Assembly (NCBI GenBank): GCA_043802925.1
Contig: JAZDKP010000247.1
Location: forward strand, 1 to 31,320
Reading direction: 5' to 3'
Origin: JAZDKP01 sp043802925
Lineage (GTDB): Bacteria; Fibrobacterota; OXYB2-FULL-49-7; JAEUSG01
Length of the DNA stretch: 31,320 bases
Position numbers and translations under genes: made by a program. The first letter of the stretch is position 1. The number at the start of each line of letters is the position of its first letter. This document shows positions 22,732 to 31,265 of the stretch, in pieces. Under the pieces are notes generated by a model. The model was not told where the DNA came from, did no database searches, and worked only from the letters and a program-made list of their open reading frames with translations.

Positions 22732-24525
22732 CTACTCAAGGAAGAGGAAATAATCCAGGAACTCTTCCGGTGCGTAGGGGCCGGATTCGAAGGAAGCGAG
22801 GCGGTAGATGTCGAGCAGGGTTCGCCGGCCGTCGGCCCAGAAGACCGGGAGGTTCCATTTGACCGACCAGTGGGGCTGAAAGCGCAGAGTGCGCCGTTGT
22901 TCGTAGGGAATGTGCTCGAGCGTGAAAGTGCCAGCCACGGTGCGCACGGGAATAAGCGCCTTTGCCTTTTCCGAAAAACCCGCGGGAAGGGCAACGGGCT
23001 GCGAAGGCGCGACCTTCAGGCCCCGGCCGAATTCGAGGAGCGCTGCGCGCGGGCCGGGCAGCGCGGTCCCGGCCGCGCGTTCCACGGAAGCGAGCCGTTC
23101 GGTCTCGCGGTCCAGCAGGTAATCGCGCCGCTCCGGGGAAAGTCCCTTCTCCGCCTCCTCCGTAAGGCGTTCGTGCGCATAGGCGAGGCAGAGCGCGGCC
23201 ACCGGTTCCGCAGTGTCGGACGCGAGCATGGCGGCCGCATACAGGTAAGCGGCCATGGCGCCGCCCACGCGCTTTAAGGTGTCGGCCGAGACCTTGGTCA
23301 TGTCGTCAAGGTTGGAGTGGTAAAACTGGTCGCGCAGGTGGATGAGCGCAGGGCAGGGCACGCCGATGACAGGGTCTGATATCACGTTGTCGTTCACGAT
23401 GAACCCCTTCCGGGCCCATTGCAGCTGGTCCCCTGCGGCCCGTTTGATGAACTCGAACAGGAGCGGGTCCGCAAAGGTGGTGTTGGCGTGGGGCGAGGTA
23501 TAGAGGTTCAGCACGGACCGGCACTTTTTCTGGTCCTGCCCCACCATATCGGGATTGACACCCGCAATATAGACCGTGTGTTTCTTTTCTTTCAGCCGTT
23601 TTTCAAAATAGGCGAGGAAGCCGACAACCTCAAAGGCGAAGAGGACGCGGAGAGTGCGGCGGGGTTGGGCGATTTTCTTCTTTTTAACCAGGATCCGGAT
23701 GGCGCGGAGCGCCTCCATGGCCGCGGCCACGCCCGAACAGTTGTCGTTGGCCCCGCATTCATACAGGTGCGCGGGCACGACCACCTCTTCATCCGGGAGC
23801 TCTGTTCCTGTCAAGCAGCCTGTGACACAGAGGAAATCGCCCTGGCCCAGGGTCCCGTCAATACGGTAAAGGCATTCGAGTGCGCCTTCCCGCTCCAAGG
23901 CCTTGCGAAGCGCGGCACCCTGGTCGCGCGAGAGCGAAAAACCCGGCATGGGGCGCTCGGAATCGGAAAAGACCCCGTTTTCCCAACGATGCCCGGTGCG
24001 GAAATCGGAAGGCCCCCGCACCCCCTCCCAGTCGGGCGCAAAATCCGAGACCATGCCCAGGCTGCCGGCCTTTTCGAGCTTGAGCCGGTTTTCGTCCGTG
24101 GGCGGGCAGAAGACCATTTTCCCGGCAATGGCCTGGCTCTCCATGGAAACAAGCAGCGTGCTGACCTCACCCTGCGTGGGCGCGGCATAAACAAAGACGG
24201 AGGTCGGGACCTTGCGGGTGTCGGCAAAAGTGCGCCACTTTCCCGCGACCTTGATTTTAAGATATGCGCGTTTGATGTCCCAGAACTTCGGGGTCCGCCA
24301 GTTGCCGTAGCATCGTTTCCCGTCAATTGGAAATTTCAGCACCTCGACACGGTCGAACCCCTCTTTTTTCATGAGCGCGGCGCACTGGCGCGCGGCCGCC
24401 TGGTAAGCCGGGTGCGTGATGAGACGATTATGCCGGTAGAGGCGCGCAGTGAGGGCCTTGGCATTGGTGCCGGAATAGGCGGAGAAGATGTCGTGAAAGC
24501 GCTGGTCGAACAGGGAGGGGGCCAC
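22732..24525 (-). CDS. M28-type metallopeptidase, cytoplasmic
   Basis: 597 residues with no signal peptide. The start is the GTG at 24525, the first start codon after an in-frame stop and 4 nt past the PilZ stop; no other early start exists. The core resembles M28 / DUF4910-type aminopeptidases: H253 (PAHLYE), D261 (GANDNCSG), E299 (FAFEVVGF), D326 (VNPDMVG) and H403 (FYHSNLDD) are the expected zinc ligands and catalytic acid. The usual double Glu is a single Glu here. Residues about 90-240 look like an inserted PA-type domain. The C-terminal 170 residues are helical, with a segment at about 535-597 resembling a winged helix. Substrate is unknown; aminopeptidase activity is inferred. Confidence 0.75.
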   Translation of the reverse strand: MAPSLFDQRFHDIFSAYSGTNAKALTARLYRHNRLITHPAYQAAARQCAALMKKEGFDRVEVLKFPIDGKRCYGNWRTPKFWDIKRAYLKIKVAGKWRTFADTRKVPTSVFVYAAPTQGEVSTLLVSMESQAIAGKMVFCPPTDENRLKLEKAGSLGMVSDFAPDWEGVRGPSDFRTGHRWENGVFSDSERPMPGFSLSRDQGAALRKALEREGALECLYRIDGTLGQGDFLCVTGCLTGTELPDEEVVVPAHLYECGANDNCSGVAAAMEALRAIRILVKKKKIAQPRRTLRVLFAFEVVGFLAYFEKRLKEKKHTVYIAGVNPDMVGQDQKKCRSVLNLYTSPHANTTFADPLLFEFIKRAAGDQLQWARKGFIVNDNVISDPVIGVPCPALIHLRDQFYHSNLDDMTKVSADTLKRVGGAMAAYLYAAAMLASDTAEPVAALCLAYAHERLTEEAEKGLSPERRDYLLDRETERLASVERAAGTALPGPRAALLEFGRGLKVAPSQPVALPAGFSEKAKALIPVRTVAGTFTLEHIPYEQRRTLRFQPHWSVKWNLPVFWADGRRTLLDIYRLASFESGPYAPEEFLDYFLFLE

Positions 24526-24529
24526 GGAA

Positions 24530-24952
24530 TTACATCAGCTCTTCTTCGATGATGATGTTGTCATCGAGATAGCGGTTGATGATTTCACGCGATTCATCCC
24601 GCAGTTTGGTGAACAAAAGGCCCGCACGATAGGCCTTTTCGCTGGAGTTTTTACACGTCCACTGCACGCGGGCATGGATGACACAGTTGGTGTCTTCGAT
24701 GACAATGTCCTTGGGCACGCCGCGCCACCGTGGAAAGCGGACGAGGAGCTTGATTTCAGCCCCTTCGGGGATGAACTGCAGAGACGCAATCTGCATTCCG
24801 TCCGCGGAGATGTCCTTGATGGTGATTTTGGTTTCCCCCTCCTTGATGTGCTTATCGGTGAGCAGCGTCACCTCGCCGGCATCGTCAAATTCGATGCCGT
24901 AGATAAAGGGGATGCGGACTTTTTTCCGTTTTTCGGCGTTATTGTCTTCCAT
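24530..24952 (-). CDS. PilZ domain protein
   Basis: 140 residues from the ATG at 24952; an in-frame ATG at 24988 would add 12 residues with no supporting signal. R9-x3-R13 (RKKVR) and D47-x-S49-x2-G52 (DISADG) are the two c-di-GMP contact motifs of PilZ domains, so ligand binding is likely. No other domain is present. It probably acts as a c-di-GMP-responsive adaptor. The peptidase gene starts 4 nt downstream, so the two are coupled. The start is divergent from the membrane-protein gene at 25017, with 64 bp between. Confidence 0.85.
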   Translation of the reverse strand: MEDNNAEKRKKVRIPFIYGIEFDDAGEVTLLTDKHIKEGETKITIKDISADGMQIASLQFIPEGAEIKLLVRFPRWRGVPKDIVIEDTNCVIHARVQWTCKNSSEKAYRAGLLFTKLRDESREIINRYLDDNIIIEEELM

Positions 24953-25016
24953 TATAAAAAGATATACACTGCGGTTAATATCGGGCAAGCGAAATGTTTA
25001 TCTTATTCCATTCCCT

Positions 25017-25661
25017 ATGGACAAACGACTTTTCATCAAGAACCTCCTTATCGGCTTCATACCCCTGCTGGTCTTTGTGGCCGCGGACCATTTTTTCACG
25101 GCCCGGTACGGTGAAACGAAAGGCATGCAATACGCGCTCATCACAGCCGTGGGGCTGGGGATCGCGCAGTTCCTGTTCATTCTGGCGCGCGAACGCCGCG
25201 TGGACGCCATGACGCTTTTTGACACCGGCCTCCTCGTGACGCTCGGCGCGGTCTCCTGGCTTTCGGGCAACGACCTCTTTTTCAAGCTCAAACCCGCGCT
25301 CATTGAGTTCATCCTCGTGGTCATCCTCGGCGTGGCGGCTTTTTTGAACCCCCGCCTGCTGCTGCATGCGACCGGCCGTTTTATGCAGGGCGTGGAGGTG
25401 CGGGACCACCACCTGAAATCCATGCAGCGCTCCGCAGCGGGCATGTTCGTCCTTTTTCTCCTGCACACAGCGCTTATCGTCTACGCGGCCCTGTTCCTTT
25501 CAAAGGCCGCATGGGCCTTTATCAGCGGCGGGTTGTTCTACATTCTGGCGGGGGGGTATTTCCTGGTTGTGCTGGTTGCGACACGGATAAAGCGCCGGCG
25601 GATGATGAAAGCCGCGGATGTCCCTTACGAGGTCCGGAAGCACCGGATAAAGCGGGGATAG
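25017..25661 (+). CDS. YciB/septation protein A-like membrane protein
   Basis: 214 residues from the ATG at 25017; the frame is open upstream to 24912, but that part overlaps the PilZ gene. About five transmembrane segments span residues 7-190, with a basic C-terminus. RERRVDAMTLFDTGLLVTLG followed by DLFFKLKPALIEFILVVILG matches the order of the YciB family (RYRKV... then IKWKPT...). YciB affects cell-envelope and septation processes in Enterobacteria, with unclear biochemistry. It is convergent with apbE, stops 11 nt apart. The family call rests on this one region and hydropathy. Confidence 0.65.
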   Translation: MDKRLFIKNLLIGFIPLLVFVAADHFFTARYGETKGMQYALITAVGLGIAQFLFILARERRVDAMTLFDTGLLVTLGAVSWLSGNDLFFKLKPALIEFILVVILGVAAFLNPRLLLHATGRFMQGVEVRDHHLKSMQRSAAGMFVLFLLHTALIVYAALFLSKAAWAFISGGLFYILAGGYFLVVLVATRIKRRRMMKAADVPYEVRKHRIKRG

Positions 25662-25672
25662 CGGGGTGTCGT

Positions 25673-26701
25673 TTACTTGAAGCGAACCCGGCTTTTCCAA
25701 CCATGGCTGACACGGATACCGCCCGCACTGTCCACCACAATGCACTGAAGGCGCGGCCGCGATTCGACAAACGCCAGAATTGCATCCGGCATCCAGCAGA
25801 ACAGCCCGGTGCTTAACATGTCCAGTTCCACGGGATCCATCGCCCACAGGGTGACGCTCTGGTTATGCGCAACGCTGTACCCGGTGCGCGGGTCAAAGAT
25901 GTGGCAATAACGTTTTCCATCTTTCACAAAAAACCTTTCATAATCTCCGCTTGTGACGAGCGCGCCGCTGTCGAGGGCCAACGTGGCCAACAGGCGGTCG
26001 GAAGCACGGGGATGCTGCACGCCAAGACGCCACGGAGTCCGGTCGCCGCGCCGCCCCCCCATGGATATGTCACCGCCTTCCACAAACAGATAGTCGGGAA
26101 ATCCCCTCGGACCCAGCAACGTCCTGATTTTCTTAAAGATAATTCCTTTTGCCACGCCTCCCACATCCACCCGAATCTCCGGAGCAGCAAAATGCACGAT
26201 GTTACCAAGCGTATCCACTGTAATTTTCCGGCCATCCACCCGTTTCAGTGCCAGTGCAATGGAGTCCACAGAGGGCAAATGCGGCACGCTCTCTTTTTCG
26301 CCAAAGCCCCAAAGCTCCTTGATGGGAAGCACGGTGACATCCAGCGTTCCCTGTAACGTATCGTAATACCGTCGCGCATCAAAAAGGATGCGGGCCAGCT
26401 CAGGGGAGACCGGGACCGCGGGGCCGGTCCGCTGGTTGAGGGCCAGCACTTCCGAACGGGGATGCGTTTGGGAAAAGCGCTCCTCCCAGTCTTTGAGCAG
26501 CGAATCAATGGCCGCAAAAGCGCTCTTAAGTTCGCTGTCAGTATGGCCGTGGCGCACGAGCGTGACTTCCACTGCTGTGTCAAGACGGAAAAAGGTGCGT
26601 TTGACATGCTCGGGGGAGTCACCGGTACAACCCGGTAACAGGAACATCAATGCGCCAACCAGAGCGCGAAAAGCAGGTGTCGCAGAATGGACCGTTATCA
26701 T
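25673..26701 (-). CDS. apbE: FAD:protein FMN transferase, lipoprotein ApbE
   Basis: 342 residues. AAGGA lies 5 nt before the ATG. Lipobox LLPGC puts the lipidated Cys at 25, so it acts outside the inner membrane. ApbE transfers FMN from FAD to a Ser/Thr of target proteins such as NqrB/C and RnfG/D. DVGGVAKG (179-186), EGGD (208-211), H267 in YCHIFDPRTGY and D294 in DMLSTGLF are the conserved flavin and Mg2+ sites. No nqr, rnf or other flavinylated-target gene is adjacent, so the target is elsewhere on the chromosome. Confidence 0.93.
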   Translation of the reverse strand: MITVHSATPAFRALVGALMFLLPGCTGDSPEHVKRTFFRLDTAVEVTLVRHGHTDSELKSAFAAIDSLLKDWEERFSQTHPRSEVLALNQRTGPAVPVSPELARILFDARRYYDTLQGTLDVTVLPIKELWGFGEKESVPHLPSVDSIALALKRVDGRKITVDTLGNIVHFAAPEIRVDVGGVAKGIIFKKIRTLLGPRGFPDYLFVEGGDISMGGRRGDRTPWRLGVQHPRASDRLLATLALDSGALVTSGDYERFFVKDGKRYCHIFDPRTGYSVAHNQSVTLWAMDPVELDMLSTGLFCWMPDAILAFVESRPRLQCIVVDSAGGIRVSHGWKSRVRFK

Positions 26702-26985
26702 GTTTTCCTTATAGTGCGGGAGGATTTAAAATAATAAAAGTCTGATATCGCTTCCCCCGATATTTTTTATTCGGCTTATCCGTTTTAACTTAAAAGACTA
26801 AAACATGTTTTGATACTTTTCAACAATTATATTTCCATATTATGGGCGGGTTTTATTATTTTATCCAATACAAACAATTCGCATCTACATATAAAACAAT
26901 TAGTTATGAGATTATATATATTTATACTTACTTATTAGTATACCGCAGTATAGTTAAGTATCTATCCCTATAAACGGAGCTTCAG
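26702..26985. other. AT-rich intergenic region
   Basis: This 284-bp gap separates divergent apbE and the AAA ATPase gene. It is much richer in A and T than its flanks, has several TATATA-like runs and an inverted pair ATACTTA (26924-26930) and TAAGTAT (26955-26961). No gene, tRNA or terminator was seen. It likely holds both promoters. The change in base use may mark an acquired gene. Confidence 0.6.
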
Positions 26986-28176
26986 ATGGACAACATAAAA
27001 AACCCATTCTCACCCGGAGCAGGTTCTCCACCACCTGAACTGGCAGGCCGCGAAATTGTTTTGGAGCAGGCAAAGATTCTGCTGGGGCGGGTGCGCGAAA
27101 AGCGGCCGGAAAAAAGCGTTCTGCTCACCGGTCTGCGCGGCGTCGGAAAAACCGTACTACTCAATGAAATGGAACGGATGGCTCAAAAAATGGGTTATCG
27201 GACAATTTTAGTTGAAGCTCACGAAAGCAAACCACTGGTAGTTTTACTGGTGCCGCATCTCCGCCGCCTGCTTTTTGATTTGGACAGGGTTGCAGGAGCC
27301 GGAAATAAGGCCCACCGTGCAATCGCGGTCCTGAAAAGCTTCATTGGCGGGGTCAAAGTAATTCTAGGTGAAGTGGAATTCGGGCTGGATATCGCCCCCG
27401 AACAGGGAACCGCTGACAGCGGTGATTTGGAAGCCGACCTTCCAAACCTCTTTGCAGCCGTAGCGGAAGCGGCTGAAGAACGGGGAACGGCAGTGGCTCT
27501 GCTGATTGATGAAGTTCAATATTTTGGATCCGTGGAATTGAGCGCGCTTATCATGGCCATGCATAAAATGCAGCAGCGCCAGTTTCCATTTGTTCTCATT
27601 GGGGCAGGTCTCCCGATTTTACCGGGTCTGGCCGGCGAATCAAAGTCTTATGCCGAACGGCTTTTCAGTTTTCCGAACATCGGCCCGCTGTCGGAGCCGG
27701 ATGCCGCAAAAGCGGTACGCGATCCGGTGAAAGCTGCAGGAGAAGAGATTACCCCCGAGGCTCTTGCGGAAATCTTCAGACTGACAAAAGGATATCCTTA
27801 TTTCCTCCAGGAATGGGGGTATCAGTCATGGAACCATGCCGTGACCTCGCCTATCACACTGCAAACGGTGCAGGAGGCCACCGCGATTGCAAAAAGCCGG
27901 TTGGATGAGAACTTCTTTCGCGTCCGGTTTGACCGTCTTACCCCGCGCGAAAAGCACTATCTTCGCGCAATGGCGGAGTTGGGCCCCGGAAACTGCCGGA
28001 CCGCGGACATCGCGGAATGCCTGGGTGTAAAGATTTCCACGCTGGGTCCCCTCCGCGCGGGATTGATAAAGAAAGGGATGATTTACAGTCCCTCACATGG
28101 TGATATGGCATTTACCGTGCCGTTCTTCAATGAATTCATGCGGCGCGCCATTCCAGCGTTTGACAGAAAATTATAA
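26986..28176 (+). CDS. AAA ATPase of the ORC/Cdc6-like group
   Basis: 396 residues, cytoplasmic; GGAG lies 8 nt before the ATG. Walker A is GLRGVGKT (49-56) and Walker B ALLIDE (171-176) followed by VQYF. After the ATPase core, the segment DRLTPREKHYLRAMAELG near 320-337 opens a winged-helix domain, RTADIAECLGVKISTLGPLRAGLIKKGMI. This ATPase plus winged-helix layout occurs in many stand-alone ORC-like or STAND-type ATPases of bacteria and archaea, often with patchy distribution. Function is unknown. The AT-rich upstream gap suggests acquisition by transfer, but the gene itself is not clearly atypical. Confidence 0.85.
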   Translation: MDNIKNPFSPGAGSPPPELAGREIVLEQAKILLGRVREKRPEKSVLLTGLRGVGKTVLLNEMERMAQKMGYRTILVEAHESKPLVVLLVPHLRRLLFDLDRVAGAGNKAHRAIAVLKSFIGGVKVILGEVEFGLDIAPEQGTADSGDLEADLPNLFAAVAEAAEERGTAVALLIDEVQYFGSVELSALIMAMHKMQQRQFPFVLIGAGLPILPGLAGESKSYAERLFSFPNIGPLSEPDAAKAVRDPVKAAGEEITPEALAEIFRLTKGYPYFLQEWGYQSWNHAVTSPITLQTVQEATAIAKSRLDENFFRVRFDRLTPREKHYLRAMAELGPGNCRTADIAECLGVKISTLGPLRAGLIKKGMIYSPSHGDMAFTVPFFNEFMRRAIPAFDRKL

Positions 28177-28190
28177 CCCGCTTCGTCACC

Positions 28191-29192
28191 ATGCTCCCCT
28201 CCTCCTTCCCCTATTGCCTTGCACCCATGGACAACCTCACCCACCCGGTGTTCCGCGGGCTCGTTGCGGCCCTGCTTCCGAAAGGGACGCGCATGGCCTT
28301 TTTCAGCCCGGCCATCAACCCCAATGAAGTTCTGCATAAAAACGGCTGTTTACTCGAGACCGTGCCCGTCAACCCCGGCGAAATCCTCTATTACAACCTG
28401 ATGCACGGTGATGCGGAAACCATTGTCCGCGGAATGGAAAATCTTGTCGCAAACGGACCCGCGGGCTTTTGCCTTAACTGTGGCTGCCCCCGGCAAAAGG
28501 TACAGAGAACGGACAAACCTCCAGTGGGTGTAGCACTCATGGGATGCCCGGAACGGGTTGTTGCAATCATCCAGGCCGCAAAGAAGGCGTTCCCGAACAC
28601 CCATTTCAGCGTGAAGATGCGGGCCGGACTCACGCATGAACCCGTGAAGCTCTATGATTTCTGCCATCAGATTGAAGATGCGGGCGCGGACGCAATCATC
28701 TTCCATGCCCGTTCGGCCGAGGACCAGTATGCACGGCCCGCGCGGCACGAATTATTCGGGGAGCTGAAAAAGAGAGTGCAGGCGCCGCTTATCGGCAACG
28801 GCGATGTGATGACTGATGCACAGGCAGTGGAGGTCAAAGCCGCCTACGGGCTGGACGGTATCATGATTGGCCGGGGCGCGCTTTTGACGCCCGCCATTTT
28901 CCGCGCCATCGCTCTTAAACTTGCCGGGCAGCCAATGAATCATCCCGTCATGTCATGGGAGGAAAAGCGGAACTTCCTGCTCGCCTATGCGCGTGAAGCG
29001 GACACGGCGTACGGGTGCGTGATCATGCGTAAACGGGTGCGGCTTTTTGCGCGCTGGTTCAGCAACGGCGTGGCCTTTGGCCAGACGCTCTACAGCGGCC
29101 TGCACAAAGCGAAAACATTACCGGAGGCCGAGGCCGCCATCCATTCGTTCTTTGCCGTGGAGAAACCGCAGTATGCAACCACAACGTTCTAA
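28191..29192 (+). CDS. tRNA-dihydrouridine synthase
   Basis: 333 residues with a FMN-dependent TIM barrel that reduces uridine in tRNA. LAPMDNLTHPVFR (10-22) is the N-terminal Dus motif. CLNCGCPRQKV (94-104) has catalytic C99 in NxGCP, although an extra Cys at 97 replaces the usual residue. VKMRAG (141-146, K142) and IGNGDV, then GIMIGRGAL, bind FMN and its phosphate. The subtype (DusB or DusC) is not decided. The start has no clear ribosome-binding site. It begins 14 nt after the ATPase gene and ends just before two hairpins. Confidence 0.93.
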   Translation: MLPSSFPYCLAPMDNLTHPVFRGLVAALLPKGTRMAFFSPAINPNEVLHKNGCLLETVPVNPGEILYYNLMHGDAETIVRGMENLVANGPAGFCLNCGCPRQKVQRTDKPPVGVALMGCPERVVAIIQAAKKAFPNTHFSVKMRAGLTHEPVKLYDFCHQIEDAGADAIIFHARSAEDQYARPARHELFGELKKRVQAPLIGNGDVMTDAQAVEVKAAYGLDGIMIGRGALLTPAIFRAIALKLAGQPMNHPVMSWEEKRNFLLAYAREADTAYGCVIMRKRVRLFARWFSNGVAFGQTLYSGLHKAKTLPEAEAAIHSFFAVEKPQYATTTF

Positions 29193-29208
29193 TTCGGCCA
29201 AGGCCGAA
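29193..29208. repeat. Short perfect hairpin after dus
   Basis: TTCGGCC (29193-29199) and GGCCGAA (29202-29208) begin at the base after the dus stop codon, with a 2-base centre. No T tract follows, so it is not a standard terminator. It precedes the long hairpin by 4 bases. Confidence 0.6.
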
Positions 29209-29212
29209 AATA

Positions 29213-29273
29213 AGAGTCTGTAAATCGGCAACTTATCTACGTTTTTCACGTAGATGTTGCCGATACAGACTCT
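29213..29273. repeat. Long bulged inverted repeat (26-bp stem)
   Basis: AGAGTCTGTA (29213-29222), TCGGCAAC (29225-29232) and ATCTACGT (29235-29242) pair exactly with ACGTAGAT (29248-29255), GTTGCCGA (29256-29263) and TACAGACTCT (29264-29273). The only unpaired bases are AA and TT on the left arm and a 5-base loop TTTTC. No T tract follows, and no similar sequence was seen elsewhere in the window. Confidence 0.9.
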
Positions 29274-29376
29274 AAACTGATAGGTTTTGGCTATACATCC
29301 GGATGAAAAAAACCCCCGGGTAAAATCTGATAGAAATCTTTTATTGTGTAGACTATATTATCATTAATCGTCATAA

Positions 29377-29406
29377 TTGACCCTTTATGTCTAATAACAA
29401 TAATAT
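29377..29406 (+). promoter_or_regulatory. Possible promoter of the oxidoreductase gene
   Basis: TTGACC (29377-29382) and TAATAT (29401-29406) are 18 bp apart, 64 bp before the ATG at 29470, within an AT-rich stretch. The -10 box matches only four of six positions. Confidence 0.3.
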
Positions 29407-29469
29407 GCTTGGTAAATCCGCGTCCGATTTATGTGTTTCGTAATTTACTGATAATAGAAAGGCCATCCC

Positions 29470-30729
29470 ATGAAACCAGTCACGTACATCATTGCAGGCG
29501 CGGGCGGGCGCGGACAGGTCTACGCGGAATACGCACTCGGGCATCCGGAACAGGCCAAGGTCATCGGCGTGGCCGAGCCGAACGAGGCGCTCCGCGACCG
29601 GATGGTGAAAAACCATTCCATCCCGAAGGAGAACATCTTCACGGACTGGGCCGCCATGGCCGCGCGTCCGAAGTTCGCGGACGCAGTCATCATTGCCACG
29701 CAGGATAAAATGCATGAGGCCCCGGCCATCGCCTTCGCGGAAAAAGGGTATGCCATGCTCCTCGAAAAGCCCATGGCCCCGACCGAAGCCGGATGCCGCA
29801 ACATCGTCGAGGCCGCGCTCAGGCACAACATCCTCTTTGCTGTCTGCCACGTGCTCCGCTACACGCGCTACACGCAGGCGCTCAAAACAGCGCTCAATGC
29901 AGGCGTCATCGGCGACATTGTCAGCATCCAGCACATGGAGCCCGTGGGCTTCTGGCACCAGGCCCATTCCTTCGTCCGCGGCAACTGGCGTAACGAGGCC
30001 AAGTCCTCGCCCATGCTGCTCGCCAAGTCCTGCCACGACCTCGACTGGATGCGCTACATCATGGGCAGGCCCTGCGAGGCCCTCTCCTCCTTCGGCAGCC
30101 TTTGCCATTTCCGCAAAAGCGAAAAGCCAAAGGCCGCTGGAAACGCCATGCGCTGCATCGACTGCGCGTATGAGGCCGAATGCCCGTACTCCGCGAAAAA
30201 GATTTATCTGCGTGACAAAATCCAGCAGGGAAAGACCGGATGGCCGGTCAACGTCATTACGCTGGAACCCACGGAGGCCACGGTCCTGCAGGCGTTGAAG
30301 GAAGGGCCGTATGGCCGTTGCGTTTACGAGTGCGACAACGACGTGGTGGACCACCAGGTTGTCAGCATGCAGTTTGAAGGCGGCCGGACGGGTTCCTTTA
30401 CCATGACCGCGTTCAGCCAACTGGCCGGTCGCCGCACGCGCATCTTCGGCACACGCGGAGAAATCAGCGTGAAGGACGAGGATATTGAGTGCTATGAGTT
30501 CATGACGGATAAGTGGCGCAAAATTGAACTCCCGCCTCCCCCGGCCTCGCCCCAGGGGCACTCGGGGCACGCGGGCGGCGACTATGAGCTGATGAAGCAC
30601 TTCACGGCCGCGGTTGCGGCCAATGACCCGGGAAAAGTCCTTTCGGGCCCGCAGGAAACGCTGGAGACGCACCGGATGGTCTTTGCCGCGGAAACGGCAA
30701 GGCGCGAAGGAAGGGTGGTGCGGTTGTAG
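29470..30729 (+). CDS. Gfo/Idh/MocA family oxidoreductase
   Basis: 419 residues. GAAAGG lies 7 nt before the ATG. The NAD(P) Rossmann domain starts with IIAGAGGRG (7-15); EKPMAPT (99-105) carries the catalytic Lys100, and HDLDWMRYIMG (189-199) the second active-site His. The family oxidises or reduces sugar-like substrates. MRCIDCAYEAECPYSAKKIY near 227-246 has three cysteines (229, 232, 238), which may bind a metal or simply form a local structural loop; this segment is known in some subgroups. No sugar transport or catabolism gene is adjacent, so the substrate is unknown. It appears monocistronic. Confidence 0.93.
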   Translation: MKPVTYIIAGAGGRGQVYAEYALGHPEQAKVIGVAEPNEALRDRMVKNHSIPKENIFTDWAAMAARPKFADAVIIATQDKMHEAPAIAFAEKGYAMLLEKPMAPTEAGCRNIVEAALRHNILFAVCHVLRYTRYTQALKTALNAGVIGDIVSIQHMEPVGFWHQAHSFVRGNWRNEAKSSPMLLAKSCHDLDWMRYIMGRPCEALSSFGSLCHFRKSEKPKAAGNAMRCIDCAYEAECPYSAKKIYLRDKIQQGKTGWPVNVITLEPTEATVLQALKEGPYGRCVYECDNDVVDHQVVSMQFEGGRTGSFTMTAFSQLAGRRTRIFGTRGEISVKDEDIECYEFMTDKWRKIELPPPPASPQGHSGHAGGDYELMKHFTAAVAANDPGKVLSGPQETLETHRMVFAAETARREGRVVRL

Positions 30730-30755
30730 GGAAAACGATGGGGCTTTATTACGCT

Positions 30756-31220
30756 CTACCCCGAATACCAGGTTCCTTTTCCAACGCCCTGCTGTTTGAT
30801 CAGTTTCTTCCGGACCAGTGCCTGCAGGTGTTTTTTCAGCGTATTCCGGTTCGCCCCGGTTTTTACGACCGCGCCGGATGCGGTCATTCTTCCGTTCTTA
30901 CGGAACAACGCAAGCAGTTTCAGACTGATTTCCGGCAGACCCACATTTGACAGAAGTTTTTCCTTCTCCAGCCTTTCCGCGAGGAGGTCCTTCTGTTTTT
31001 TCAGCATCACCAGAAAAAAGCGGAGCCAATCCTCCATCCCTGAATGTTCACGCTTAAAGGATGTCTGCGCCTTTCGCAGAGCGAGGTAATAGCGCCCCTT
31101 GTTTTCCTCAACAATGCTTTCCAGCGAACAATACGGCGCATACGCATATCGCTGCCGCAGCAGCATGAGTGTGGTTAATACGCGTGACAAACGTATCCGT
31201 CCTGTGAACCCATATAGCAA
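30756..31220 (-). pseudogene. Fic family protein remnant (C-terminal part)
   Basis: The frame from a TTG at 31220 encodes 154 residues and is closed upstream by an in-frame TAA. RLSRVLTTLMLLRQRYAYAPY and SLESIVEENKGRYYLALR match the part of Fic proteins that follows the HPFxxGNGR active-site motif, and the C-terminus is a winged helix (TASGAVVKTGANRNTLKKHLQALVRKKL). The active-site motif itself is missing: GFTGRIRLSR stands where F-x-D-G-N-G-R-L would be, as if bases were lost and the frame shifted. The N-terminal half is absent; the upstream 100 bp hold another gene's start. The remnant cannot be an active AMP-transferase. A conserved wHTH-only protein is the less likely alternative. Confidence 0.75.
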
Positions 31221-31265
31221 ATCCCGGCCTTTTTCGCGATATTATGATTTTGCGAAGGAGGTCCT

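Noticed and set aside
26702..26985. Replication origin in the AT-rich gap
   Set aside because: No DnaA-box cluster (TTATCCACA type) and no dnaA or dnaN gene nearby.
29213..29273. Integron attC site
   Set aside because: One-arm bulges resemble attC, but no outer RYYYAAC or GTTRRRY core boxes and no integrase are present.
29193..29273. Intrinsic terminator for dus
   Set aside because: Both hairpins are well formed but neither is followed by a T tract.
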